A stretch of DNA of 40,131 bases from Candidatus Brocadiia bacterium (lineage in GTDB: Bacteria > Planctomycetota > MHYJ01 > JACQXL01 > JACQZI01): positions 1 to 40,131 of the forward strand of contig JAGVQN010000037.1 in NCBI GenBank assembly GCA_020051675.1, read 5' to 3'. Both the position numbers and the translations under genes were made by a program. Position 1 is the stretch's first letter. Every line of letters starts with the position of its first letter. The notes below the pieces were generated by a model. The model saw only the letters and a program-made list of their open reading frames with translations, was not told the origin of the DNA and searched no databases. Positions 32,260-40,131 of this stretch are shown piece after piece.

Positions 32260-35200
32260 TGAAAACCGGAAGACGTTCTAATGGGCTTTTTACCGGTGCG
32301 TGCCTGTGGCTGGCATTTATGCTGTTTGTTTTCCCGGCGGTTGCCGGCACACCTAATTTGGTTGAAATTATTTATAATTGGATTAAGCCGGAGTCTCCCG
32401 CTGTCGAGAAGTTTCATAATGCCTGCCTTGATTCCTTTGGGGATAAATGGGGGAATTATTACTTTACCGAACTGCAATATTACCGCCGGGCGCAATCCGT
32501 AATTAATACTTTGTACAGCGATATCGCAGGCGGCCCGGCTGGGTTAGGGAATGATATATCCGGTTATGATAAATTAAATAATCAAATTAACGAGATTACC
32601 CCTCAACATTATGTTAATGGGATGGCGGTTACACCTGAGCAGTTTCAACCCACGGATTATCCTGATTATAATGTTACGTACCATCAAAATACCCCGCAGG
32701 GTATTATCCAAATAAGCCGGGCGCATTTTAATAATATAGGCGAACCGATCGCCGGTATAACGGATGTTAAATATATTAAAAATGAAGAATTACTTTTAAA
32801 CCAGCCGGATAAAATTCCTTCGTCCATGACGTACATTGCGCAAGGCGCCGGTTATATCGTGAAAACGTCATTGATTCTTGTTGCCGGTGTTAGTTTAGCC
32901 TCTTTTATAACCAGCCGTGAAATAGAGAAAGAAACAAATAAGCCTCCGGTGGCTGGTTTTATTATTACTCCTCCCAGCGGAACTTTGACTACAATTTACG
33001 AGGCGAATGCGGAAAGTTCTTCTGACGAGGAAGATGATTTTCTCGATATTCTGCTTCAATACCGCTGGGATTGGGAAAACGACGGGGTTTGGGATACCGG
33101 CTGGGCAACCGTTGTTACCGCCACTCACCAGTACGCCTTCGGCGGCGATAAAACCATCAAGCTTGAAGTTATGGATAGTAAAGGCGCTGTTGCCTCTACC
33201 ACCAGGCTTCTTGGGGTGATAAGCGCGCCGATAGCTGTTTTTACGATTACGCCTACCGCCGGTGTTTTGAGCACGGTATTCCAGGTAAACGCTGAGGATT
33301 CTTATGATGTCGAGGATGATTTCAACGGCATTCCGCTTCAATACCAATGGGATTGGGAAGATGATGGTGTTATTGATATTGCTTGGACAACGGTAGCGAC
33401 CGCAACGCATCAATATGCCACTACCGGGAACAAGATATTAAGATTGAATGTAAAAGATGATGATGATAATTTTTCATCTGTTACCAAAATAGTTCCTGTC
33501 GGGGCGGCTTTAGGAAATACGCCATGGCCAAAATTCCGTTATAACTTAAAGCAAACCGGACAGGTGCCGGTGGTTGGAACAACAGAAGGGTCGGCAAAAT
33601 GGGAGCAAACATTTTTTACAAGTCCGGTTAATGGCTCTCCTTCCATAGGAATGGACGGGACTATTTATATCGGATGTGATGACCGCAGATTGTATGCTAT
33701 TCGCAGCACTAAGACAATAAGATGGAGCTACCTGGTCGGTAATATTATCCGTTCTGCGCCGGCGATAGATGACGAAGGCACTATATATTTTGGATGTAAT
33801 GACGGAAAGCTTTATGCGGTAAAAGATAATGCCTTTAGTGCTTCCGCTAAACCGGGATGGCCTTTTGTAACCGGTGCGCCGATAGTTTCCTCTCCCACGA
33901 TTAGCAATGACGGGATAATTTATGTCGGCTCTGATGATAGGAATCTTTATGCCATTACTTCAGGAGGAGCCCTTAAATGGTCTTTTCTTACCGGCGGTGA
34001 AATAAAAGGGTCGCCTGCTATCGGAGATGATGGAACAATATATACGGCGTCTTTTGACGGCAATTTATACGCGGTAAACGCCGATGGAACTCAAAAATGG
34101 AAGTATGAGACAATATCTCATGCTGCGATTTATTCATCACCGGCAATCGGGGCTGATGGAACCATCTATTTCGGAAGTTCCGATGGTTATTTATACGCGG
34201 TTAATGATAACGGCAGCGTATTGCCGCCGACTCTTAAATGGCGGTTTGATACAAAAGGGACTATTTTCTCGTCTCCGGCAATCGCTCCATCCGGAAGGAT
34301 TTATATTGGGACCAGCCCGCTTTTTTCAAGCGATGCAAGTATTTATGGCATTACAGATACGGGAGTGGCGCCAGTTGAGGTAATCAGCACTTCAACAGGG
34401 GCTGCTGTGCGGTCTGCTCCCGCTATAGATAGCCATGGCAATGTGTTTTTTACTTCGGATGACGGGAAAGTTTATATGGCTATGGGGCCTGATGGGTTTT
34501 GGTCTTATTCTTTTGCTCCCCCGGGAACAGAACTTATATCTTCCCCGGCAATCGGATCGAGTGGGGTTGTTTATGTCGGAGGCGCTAATCAAAACAGGGT
34601 CATTGCCATTGGATCTATTATTGACCCGGCAGATATCCAGATAACCAAAAAGGCCAATAAGCAAAAAGCCATGGTCGGGGATATCGTTACATATAAAGTT
34701 ACTATGGTTAATAGAGGAATTGATCCGACTTACATTCCCAATCCGACCCAGCTGATAGACCGCATCCCGCATGGGTTTAAATATGTAAAGGGTTCGAGCA
34801 TTTTAATGGACGGTGCCGGCAATATTACGCGCACCGATCCAAGCGGTATGGATACCAATATGCTTACATATGATGTCGGCTGGTTCGGGATAACGCCGAC
34901 CGCCACGACCAAGGTATTATCATATCAATTAGTCGTTGGGAGTGGTGTTTCCTTTGGTAAATACGAAAACCGCGCTTATGCCAGATATTGGTATAACAAG
35001 CCCCCGGTTACCGAAGGCGCTTCAAATATCGCACGCGAAGAAGTCCTGGTCGTGCCGGACCCGATATTCGACCTGGGCACGATTATCGGCAAGGTGTTTT
35101 ATGATAAAAACGGTAATGGCATTCAGGATCCCCCCTCCCCTTTCCCCTCCCACAGTGGGGAGGGGTTAGGGGAGGGTGAACCCGGTATTGCCGGTGCGAG

Positions 35201-38200
35201 AATCGTCATGGAAGACGGCACTATTATCACCACGGATAAAGACGGCAAATACCACGTGCCGGGAGTGGCGCCCGGAACGCATCTAATGCAAGTTTCCCTC
35301 CAAGGCGGGACGTCGTCCCCTGGAGGGGTCTCCGCAAGTGACAAGTTGCAAGTGAAAGGAATCCCTAAAATAGTGAGGGTAACCGAAGGGTTGTTATGCA
35401 AGGTAAATTTTCCTGTAAATTCCAAAGACTCTTCAGACTCCGGAGCAGCAGCGACGTCCCCGAAGCAAAGCGTAGAGGGATTACACTTATTAGTCTTAGG
35501 TGAAGGTATAGCGGGGCATAACCGGACCTCCGGTAATATTGATATCGTAAATACAAACAAAGTTAATGACGGATTTGATGACGGATTCACCGCCCGCGGG
35601 AGATTGGCATATTATATGTCAGGCACGTATAATAAAGACTATACGATTACTTCATCGTTCGACAGCAAGCGCGATAGATATCGGGTGATGTCGCGCTATA
35701 TCGACCCGGATAAATACTACCCGATATACGGTGATGATTCAAGCGTGGCATGGGACGCGATCAATACGCAAGGGTTATTCTATTTATCCGCCGGGCATAC
35801 GCCTTCGGCATCACAATTAGTGGTCGGCAACTACCAGACAGACCTGGCTTATAACGAGCTCTTTGCCTATAACCGCACCCTTTACGGAGCCAAGATGGGG
35901 TTGAATACTAATGGTAACAAGGATAATTATCTTTTGATACCCAAGACAGAAGTAAAACTATTCGGAGCCAGGGCATATCAGGTGGCGGCGCACAATGAAT
36001 TCCGCGCCACGGGCGGCTCGTTCTATTACTTGAAACACAAAAACGTGATAGAAGGAAGCGAGCAGGTAAAGCTCATCTCACGCGACCAGCTGACCAATCT
36101 TTCCATCCAAACTATTACCAAGGTTAGAGGGGTTGATTACGAGATAGATTATGATATGGGTTGCATCATATTTAAACAGGTAATTAATTCAGTTGACCCG
36201 TCAGGCAGTATTATATCAACTAATATCCTAAGCGGCAACGGGATGTATATCGTCGTGGATTACGAATACGAGCCTGACCGGACGCATTTCAATGAAGGCG
36301 TCTACGGAGGACGTGTCGCCTATTCACCGGTTGATTCCGTAACCATCGGTACCGGCTATGTATCCGAGGAAGAGCTTGATAAGGATTATACCTTGGGTGG
36401 TGCGGATTTGACGGTAAAACTGCCGCTTGAAACCAAGGTCAAGGCGGAATATGCCCAGTCGGAATCGCGCGGTATTCCGAACTATGTTTCGCTTAACGGA
36501 GGATTGACCTTCAATGAAGTGACTGATTTATCATCTTCAGAGGGCAGCGCCTATTATATCAAGGCGGACTCCAAGCCGGTTGATAATATAACCACGGATG
36601 TCTATTACCAGCGCCTGCGCCCCGGCTTTATGTCATCCAATTCGGTAATACAGCAGGGCACGGCAAAATACGGAACGGCTATTTCAAGCCGCATTACCGA
36701 CAGTTTAAACCTGAACGTAAGATACGATGTTCAGGAATTACTCAAGAATTACAACCTTGTTTCAGGCGCATTGGTCGGCGGAGATAAGACCGAGGTAACC
36801 AGCCTGCATGGCAATTATAATATGACTAAAAAGCTCACCATTTCCGGAGAATATCGCTACCAGAGCGTAGAAAATAAACTATTCAATATTACCAGCGAGA
36901 CAAACTCAGATACGGCATTGGGCGCAATCAGGGCGAATTATGCCTTGAGCCAGCGTATTAGTATGTATATGTCCCAGCAGACGACCTTTAAAGGGCCGAC
37001 CAATCACCAGACGAGTTTGGGCTCAACCGTTATATTATTGGATTCCGCCAAACCCCGAACGCGTTCGGGGTCCGGCGGAAATCTGTCCGGCAATATCCAG
37101 GGTACCAGCGGCACGACCGGCAATTCGGCTTTATTAGGTTTGAGCTCTGTTAACAAGGTAGGCGAGAAAACGCAGTTAACATCAGGTTTTAGTTATGGCG
37201 TTACACAGGATACAAACAATGATAAGACCAGAACCGCCGCGACTACGGCCGGAGTATCAAGCCAGGTAACGGATTCGACCAGATTATATGCATCAAAACA
37301 ATATCAAATAATATCCGGCGGAGCGAAGCGAAGTCCCGATGAACATCGGGGCGGCGCGGTATCGACCGCCGATGCCATCGGCCAGGATACGAATTTGGCC
37401 AAGAATTGGATTGTCGGATGCACCTTTGAAAGAGGTGTGTTAAATAACTTCGATGGAACGGAAACGGTCAGGAAGAATGCCTCTCTTTCTTTGGGAACGA
37501 GAGGCATACCGGATTTAAAACTGTCAAGCCGGGTTGAAGGAAGGATAGATAGCGGAGACGCAACGGATAGGAAACAATATACCACTGCCAATGATGTCAC
37601 TTATAAGCTGACAAAGGATATTTCGATTCTTGGGCGATTAAACTGGTCAAGAACGGAAAACGCCCTTAGGTCCCGAGACCTTCAAAGTCTCGGGAAAAGC
37701 GCCTACCAAACGGAATCATTGTTTAAGGAAGCCGGTTTCGGATTTGCTTTAAGGCCGGTAAAATGGGATGACCTTAATATCATTGCCAAATACACCCATT
37801 TGATAGACCATCATCCCCTGAACCAATCGCTTAGCTCTGGTTCAGGGCAAGCCCTTGACCCATTAGATATTACTAAGGAAAGGGCGACGGTATATTCGCT
37901 GGAAGGGATATATGATTTCGCATTATTCCAGCTGGTTGGCAAATACGCCTTTAAGAACGGCCAGGAAAAGGTCGGTCCGCGCGATTATACGGATAGCGAC
38001 ACATCGTTGTGGTTGAGCCGGATTAATTATCACATCATAAGCAACGTGGATGCGGGATTAGAGTACCGCATGCTTAAGCAGGAACTGGCGGATGATAAGA
38101 AGTCAGGGATACTGGTGGAAGGGATGTATAAGTTTAACGACTACGCCTATATCGGAATCGGATATAATTTCACCGATTTTACCGACGACCTGATAAATGA

Positions 38201-38258
38201 CAATGATTATACTATAAAAGGCCCCTTTATCCGCTTTGTCGGGACATTCAGCAGGTAA
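32259..38258 (+). CDS. Giant multidomain outer-membrane protein
   Basis: 1999 residues. Order: signal peptide (about 1-30, ACLWLAFMLFVFPAVAG); a first region with a hydrophobic stretch near 205-222; two PKD-like domains (about 228-415, each with YxWDWExDGVxD and ATHQYA); about eight PQQ-type beta-propeller repeats (about 420-785, DGTIYFGSSDGYLYAV pattern); a DUF11-type domain (about 790-930, QITKKANKQKAMVGDIVTYKV); one SdrD-type B repeat (about 938-1030, GKVFYDKNGNGIQD ... GIAGARIVMEDG); then from about 1090 a long strand-rich outer-membrane barrel ending IKGPFIRFVGTFSR. The last residue is Arg, not the usual aromatic. At least six short palindromes are inserted in frame, one splitting the B repeat. 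It starts within the stop of the preceding secreted-protein gene. Confidence 0.85.
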   Translation: MKTGRRSNGLFTGACLWLAFMLFVFPAVAGTPNLVEIIYNWIKPESPAVEKFHNACLDSFGDKWGNYYFTELQYYRRAQSVINTLYSDIAGGPAGLGNDISGYDKLNNQINEITPQHYVNGMAVTPEQFQPTDYPDYNVTYHQNTPQGIIQISRAHFNNIGEPIAGITDVKYIKNEELLLNQPDKIPSSMTYIAQGAGYIVKTSLILVAGVSLASFITSREIEKETNKPPVAGFIITPPSGTLTTIYEANAESSSDEEDDFLDILLQYRWDWENDGVWDTGWATVVTATHQYAFGGDKTIKLEVMDSKGAVASTTRLLGVISAPIAVFTITPTAGVLSTVFQVNAEDSYDVEDDFNGIPLQYQWDWEDDGVIDIAWTTVATATHQYATTGNKILRLNVKDDDDNFSSVTKIVPVGAALGNTPWPKFRYNLKQTGQVPVVGTTEGSAKWEQTFFTSPVNGSPSIGMDGTIYIGCDDRRLYAIRSTKTIRWSYLVGNIIRSAPAIDDEGTIYFGCNDGKLYAVKDNAFSASAKPGWPFVTGAPIVSSPTISNDGIIYVGSDDRNLYAITSGGALKWSFLTGGEIKGSPAIGDDGTIYTASFDGNLYAVNADGTQKWKYETISHAAIYSSPAIGADGTIYFGSSDGYLYAVNDNGSVLPPTLKWRFDTKGTIFSSPAIAPSGRIYIGTSPLFSSDASIYGITDTGVAPVEVISTSTGAAVRSAPAIDSHGNVFFTSDDGKVYMAMGPDGFWSYSFAPPGTELISSPAIGSSGVVYVGGANQNRVIAIGSIIDPADIQITKKANKQKAMVGDIVTYKVTMVNRGIDPTYIPNPTQLIDRIPHGFKYVKGSSILMDGAGNITRTDPSGMDTNMLTYDVGWFGITPTATTKVLSYQLVVGSGVSFGKYENRAYARYWYNKPPVTEGASNIAREEVLVVPDPIFDLGTIIGKVFYDKNGNGIQDPPSPFPSHSGEGLGEGEPGIAGARIVMEDGTIITTDKDGKYHVPGVAPGTHLMQVSLQGGTSSPGGVSASDKLQVKGIPKIVRVTEGLLCKVNFPVNSKDSSDSGAAATSPKQSVEGLHLLVLGEGIAGHNRTSGNIDIVNTNKVNDGFDDGFTARGRLAYYMSGTYNKDYTITSSFDSKRDRYRVMSRYIDPDKYYPIYGDDSSVAWDAINTQGLFYLSAGHTPSASQLVVGNYQTDLAYNELFAYNRTLYGAKMGLNTNGNKDNYLLIPKTEVKLFGARAYQVAAHNEFRATGGSFYYLKHKNVIEGSEQVKLISRDQLTNLSIQTITKVRGVDYEIDYDMGCIIFKQVINSVDPSGSIISTNILSGNGMYIVVDYEYEPDRTHFNEGVYGGRVAYSPVDSVTIGTGYVSEEELDKDYTLGGADLTVKLPLETKVKAEYAQSESRGIPNYVSLNGGLTFNEVTDLSSSEGSAYYIKADSKPVDNITTDVYYQRLRPGFMSSNSVIQQGTAKYGTAISSRITDSLNLNVRYDVQELLKNYNLVSGALVGGDKTEVTSLHGNYNMTKKLTISGEYRYQSVENKLFNITSETNSDTALGAIRANYALSQRISMYMSQQTTFKGPTNHQTSLGSTVILLDSAKPRTRSGSGGNLSGNIQGTSGTTGNSALLGLSSVNKVGEKTQLTSGFSYGVTQDTNNDKTRTAATTAGVSSQVTDSTRLYASKQYQIISGGAKRSPDEHRGGAVSTADAIGQDTNLAKNWIVGCTFERGVLNNFDGTETVRKNASLSLGTRGIPDLKLSSRVEGRIDSGDATDRKQYTTANDVTYKLTKDISILGRLNWSRTENALRSRDLQSLGKSAYQTESLFKEAGFGFALRPVKWDDLNIIAKYTHLIDHHPLNQSLSSGSGQALDPLDITKERATVYSLEGIYDFALFQLVGKYAFKNGQEKVGPRDYTDSDTSLWLSRINYHIISNVDAGLEYRMLKQELADDKKSGILVEGMYKFNDYAYIGIGYNFTDFTDDLINDNDYTIKGPFIRFVGTFSR
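35133..35176 (+). repeat. In-frame 44-bp palindrome splitting a B repeat
   Basis: CCCTCCCCTTTCCCCTCCCAC pairs almost fully with GTGGGGAGGGGTTAGGGGAGGG (two halves of one palindrome). It encodes PPSPFPSHSGEGLGEG, placed exactly between GNGIQD and EPGIAG, which in SdrD-type B repeats are joined with only a residue or two between. Confidence 0.85.
35297..35328 (+). repeat. In-frame nested palindrome
   Basis: CCCTCCA (35297-35303) pairs with TGGAGGG (35322-35328), enclosing GGGACgtcGTCCC (35308-35320). It encodes about residues 1013-1023 (SLQGGTSSPGG) at the end of the B repeat. Confidence 0.7.
35439..35480 (+). repeat. In-frame dispersed repeat in linker
   Basis: CTCCGGAGC followed by CAGCGACGTCCCCGAAG (35449-35465), the latter identical over 17 bases to intergenic DNA at 18417-18433, which also has CTCCGGAGC nearby. 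It encodes the linker SGAAATSPKQSVEG between the B repeat and the barrel. Confidence 0.7.
37043..37080 (+). repeat. In-frame palindrome in barrel
   Basis: A perfect 18-bp palindrome CCCCGAACGCGTTCGGGG (37053-37070), flanked by TTCCGCC (37043-37049) and GGCGGAA (37074-37080). It encodes AKPRTRSGSGG, a likely surface loop. Confidence 0.8.
37317..37355 (+). repeat. In-frame palindrome in barrel
   Basis: CCCGATG (37335-37341), loop AA, CATCGGG (37344-37350), preceded by GGAGCGAAGCGAAG, a word shared with 18370-18381. It encodes GAKRSPDEHRGGA, charged and unlike the strands around it. Confidence 0.7.
37672..37694 (+). repeat. In-frame palindrome in barrel
   Basis: CCCGAGAC (37672-37679) pairs with GTCTCGGG (37687-37694) over a 7-base loop. 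It encodes RSRDLQSLG. Confidence 0.75.
37816..37847 (+). repeat. In-frame palindrome in barrel
   Basis: CCCTGAACCA (37816-37825) pairs with TGGTTCAGGG (37838-37847). A second, weaker pairing continues into CAAGCCCTTGACCC. It encodes LNQSLSSGSGQALDP, a loop-like sequence. Confidence 0.75.
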
Positions 38259-38558
38259 AACTGTTCGTCAAAACATTAATTATACGATTCACTCTGAAGA
38301 GTGCAACTACATTCTTTCTTTTAACACGAATCACACTAATGGAACGAATAGCACGAATTACATCCCCCTTAACCCCATTCTGCCGAAAGTCCCGATTATC
38401 GGGACTGCCTGTGCTACGGCAGACAGGTGTCCCCCGAACTCATTAGGAATTGACCATATTATCAGGTCGTAAATCTTTGTAATGACGCTTAAGTCACCAG
38501 CCATAAGCCCTAAATTTTGTCGCGGAAAAGAGTAAAAGCGTAAAAGTTCAAAGAATAA
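38259..38558. repeat. Intergenic repeats after the giant gene
   Basis: No gene. Four degenerate 9-bp tandem units (CACGAATCA CACTAATGG AACGAATAG CACGAATTA, 38325-38360), then a palindrome GTCCCGATtATCGGGAC (38389-38405) and a further hairpin with CTGCC...GGCAG (about 38405-38427). No clear T-run terminator. Confidence 0.6.
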
Positions 38559-39370
38559 CTATTTCAAATCCCGGACGCAACGGAAACCGCCGCCGTTGCT
38601 CCGAACAGCAGGCCTGACCCTGAAGCGGTCCGCAGAACGGCCGTAGCCCGGATAGCCGAACCAAGAGCCGCCGCGCAACACATGCCATTCGCTGGTCCCG
38701 ACGGATTATTTTTAGGGCTGTCTTTGTAATAATTCTCCCCATACCAATCCTGGCACCACTCCCAGACATTCCCGCTCATATCATACAACCCGAATCCATT
38801 CGGTTTTTTCCCGCCCACCGGATGAGTGGTATTGCCTGAATTATCATTATACCACATATAATCACCGTCTTCTTTATCACCCCAGTAGAATTTAGTATTT
38901 GTTCCGGCTTTGCAGGCGTATTCCCACTCCGCCTCAGTCGGCAACCGTAATCCCGCCTTTTTGCAAAACCCCTGACAGTCATCCCACGAAACCTGTTCCA
39001 CCGGATAATCATCGCCCGTCTTGAAGCGAGCGGGATTATTATTCATAATCTTCTGATAAACGCCCTGTGTTACCTCGTATTTGGAGATGAGGAAACTATC
39101 TAAGATTACCTCGTGGACCGGTTTTTCATAACCAGACTTATTTGAGCCCATCTTGAATGTGCTTCCTTTAATAAGCACAAAGAGCATTCCCGTCCGTTCA
39201 TGTCTATATTCTTTGTTGCCCTGTGGATTAGTGCCGATAAAAGCCATTCCTTTAACTTCGCCAACGGGTTGGGTTGCCTCACCTGTATTTTGCCCCATTT
39301 CCGATTTTCCGCATCCCCACCCTGCCATAATGCCAGCTAAGATAATTCCGCTGATTAAAATCTTTTTCAT
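38559..39370 (-). pseudogene. FGE/SUMF1-fold lipoprotein, frameshifted
   Basis: Signal peptide with lipobox (GWGC, Cys20), then a formylglycine-generating-enzyme-type domain: FKMGSNKSGYEKPVHEVILDSF, ISKYEVTQGVYQKIM, YPVEQVSWDDCQGFCKK, GLRLPTEAEWEYACKAG, NGFGLYDMSGNVWEWCQDW. The frame breaks at about 38693-38695. In the annotated frame the end becomes ANGMCCAAALG... and stops at 38564. One base inserted there restores SEWHVLRGGSW, then GFRCVRDLK and a TAG at 38559-38561, the canonical family ending. So a single-base deletion, real or from sequencing/assembly, removes the conserved RGGSW...GFRC core. As a lipoprotein lacking other enzyme evidence it may be a binding or structural relative rather than a sulfatase activator. 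Ribosome-binding site AAAGGAG, own promoter. Confidence 0.85.
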
Positions 39371-39452
39371 AGATACTCCTTTATTTTACTTATTCCCAAA
39401 CGTGCTGGTATTCAATAATCAAATCAGGCAGGTCTTTTCAAGTATTAATCCA

Positions 39453-39481
39453 AGTATATAATAGAGTCGTTCTCTTGTCAA
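39453..39481 (-). promoter_or_regulatory. Promoter of the FGE-like gene
   Basis: On the minus strand: TTGACA (39481-39476), 17-bp spacer, TATACT (39458-39453). The leader is about 75 nt. Confidence 0.65.
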
Positions 39482-39620
39482 CAATCTTGTATTCTTGCCA
39501 ACCGGGAGCCTTCAGCCTGCTTAAGACGTGGACGCAATGCAACCGTGGAGTTTGAATTGGTTAGATTGTTCAAAGTCAGCGCATTTGAGAGTAAGGAATA
39601 AGGGAAAGCAAGTTGTACAT

Positions 39621-39650
39621 TCAAGGACTTTGGGGGGAGAAAGTCCTTGA
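39621..39650. repeat. Perfect hairpin upstream of the IS gene
   Basis: TCAAGGACTTT (39621-39631), loop GGGGGGAG, AAAGTCCTTGA (39640-39650). It may block read-through into the insertion sequence or belong to its left end. TATAAT at 39672-39677, with TTGAAA at 39647-39652 (19-bp spacer), is a possible promoter just after it. The remaining DNA from 39371 to 39620 shows no gene. Confidence 0.6.
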
Positions 39651-39699
39651 AAAAAATCGGCTCGACTCCGATATAATCCTTACAGAAAGGAGTCAAGCT

Positions 39700-40035
39700 A
39701 TGGTTACACCGAACGACGTGGTAGCAGGTATAAAGAGGGCCACCAAACGGCATTACGCAGCCGAGGAAAAGATTAAAATCGTCCTGGAAGGGTTACGGGG
39801 CGAAATGCCTGTTGCGGACCTATGCCGCAGAGAAAACATATCAACCGCGATCTATTACCGCTGGAGCAAGGATTTTCTTGAAGCCGGCAAGAACGGGCTT
39901 ACCCGGGATACCCAAAGAAACGCCAATGAAGACCAGGTTAAAAGTCTTCGTAATGAAAACGAACACCTTAGATACGCCTTGGCAAACAGCGTGTTAGAAG
40001 CACAAAGGCTTAAAAAAAGTCTTGGGTTGTTATAA
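39700..40035 (+). CDS. IS3-family transposase OrfA
   Basis: 111 residues from the ATG at 39700, chosen because AAAGGAG lies seven bases upstream; an in-frame start at 39613 would run through the hairpin. The N-terminal half is an HTH_Tnp_1-type helix-turn-helix (RHYAAEEKIKIVLEGLRGE; VADLCRRENISTAIYYRWSKDFL). The C-terminal half is a coiled-coil/leucine-zipper-like helix (VKSLRNENEHLRYALANSVLEA) used for OrfA-OrfB pairing. The OrfB start lies 17 bases beyond the stop with its own ribosome-binding site, so here OrfB may be made separately rather than only by frameshifting. Confidence 0.9.
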   Translation: MVTPNDVVAGIKRATKRHYAAEEKIKIVLEGLRGEMPVADLCRRENISTAIYYRWSKDFLEAGKNGLTRDTQRNANEDQVKSLRNENEHLRYALANSVLEAQRLKKSLGLL

Positions 40036-40052
40036 GGCGGAGGTATGTCAGA

Positions 40053-40131
40053 ATGAGCGTAGAAGAAAAACTTAATGTGTTAAGGGCTGTAGAATGCTCC
40101 CCCTTTACGGTGGATGAAACCTGCGCTAAAC
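40053..40131 (+). CDS. IS3-family transposase OrfB, N-terminal fragment
   Basis: ATG at 40053 preceded by AGGCGGAGG (40036-40043). The 26 visible residues begin MSVEEKLNVLRAVECSPFTV and fit the helix-turn-helix that precedes the DDE integrase core in OrfB proteins. The rest is cut off by the window edge. Confidence 0.65.
   Translation, partial: MSVEEKLNVLRAVECSPFTVDETCAK

Larger units (their letters stand above)
39700..40131 (+). mobile_element. IS3-type insertion sequence, right part outside window
   Basis: Two consecutive frames in the IS3 arrangement, an OrfA helix-turn-helix protein followed by the start of an OrfB-type protein. The left terminal inverted repeat is not identified, and the right end lies beyond the window, so the limits given are only those of the visible genes. 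Confidence 0.7.

Noticed and set aside
38325-38360. CRISPR-like short repeats
   Set aside because: The units are 9 bp, directly adjacent and degenerate, with no spacers; this is a simple tandem repeat. No CRISPR array or cas gene was seen anywhere in the window.

Overview
The window (about 40 kb, moderate GC) looks like a chromosomal segment of an uncultured Gram-negative bacterium, most plausibly from the Planctomycetota or a close relative. The support is indirect: an alpha/alpha-toroid 'terpene cyclase-like' secreted protein, a DUF362 protein, a lipoprotein of the formylglycine-generating-enzyme fold, a very large outer-membrane protein with PKD and PQQ repeats, several TPR lipoproteins, and core genes (rpsA, glmS, rpmF-plsX-fabH-fabD, pyrF). 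I cannot place it more precisely from sequence alone.

Layout. 1-1471: end of an unknown gene, a terminator, a small mobile-looking inverted repeat, and a secreted/appendage-like protein built of ten-residue repeats. 1798-8383: ppdK, rpsA and glmS. 8503-11217: two membrane-anchored proteins flanking a tRNA-Gly(GCC). 11293-14603: the rpmF-plsX-fabH-fabD fatty-acid/phospholipid cluster. 14664-16667 (minus): a membrane-tethered cyclophilin-like protein and a YihY-family protein. 16770-19315: two TPR lipoproteins and, facing them, a zinc-protease-like lipoprotein. 20031-21951 (minus): a sodium-dependent NSS transporter carrying a lipoyl-like domain, with its small MetS-type subunit. 22072-24098 (minus): a conserved unknown protein and a seven-bladed WD40 protein. 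24169-28953: a GspE/PilB-family ATPase, an MshEN-domain partner, and two face-to-face regulators, one HU-pseudoreceiver-RsbW-like kinase and one STAS-zinc-ribbon protein. 29086-38258: an MFS transporter, pyrF, a secreted protein and a 1999-residue outer-membrane protein. 38559-40131: a frameshifted FGE-like lipoprotein gene and the left part of an IS3-type insertion sequence.

Two things run through the window. First, it is full of short GC-rich palindromic repeats that are not confined to intergenic DNA. They sit in frame inside at least four genes (31498-32259, 32259-38258, WD40, and a different heptamer repeat in fabD) and form the last codons of two more (ppdK and the gene at 23139). In the clearest case a 44-bp near-perfect palindrome splits a recognisable SdrD-type B-repeat motif without breaking the frame. 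This resembles, by analogy, the protein-coding palindromic elements of Rickettsia. Second, several promoters with good -35/-10 boxes lie so close to the start codon that the mRNA must be leaderless or nearly so (16770, 24098, 29086, 30527).

The most system-like locus is 24169-28953. A secretion/pilus ATPase and its MshEN partner share a divergent promoter region with a DNA-binding HU domain fused to a pseudo-receiver and an intact anti-sigma-type ATPase domain. That gene converges on a STAS antagonist-type protein. This reads as a partner-switching module whose kinase may bind DNA directly. The function is inferred, not shown.
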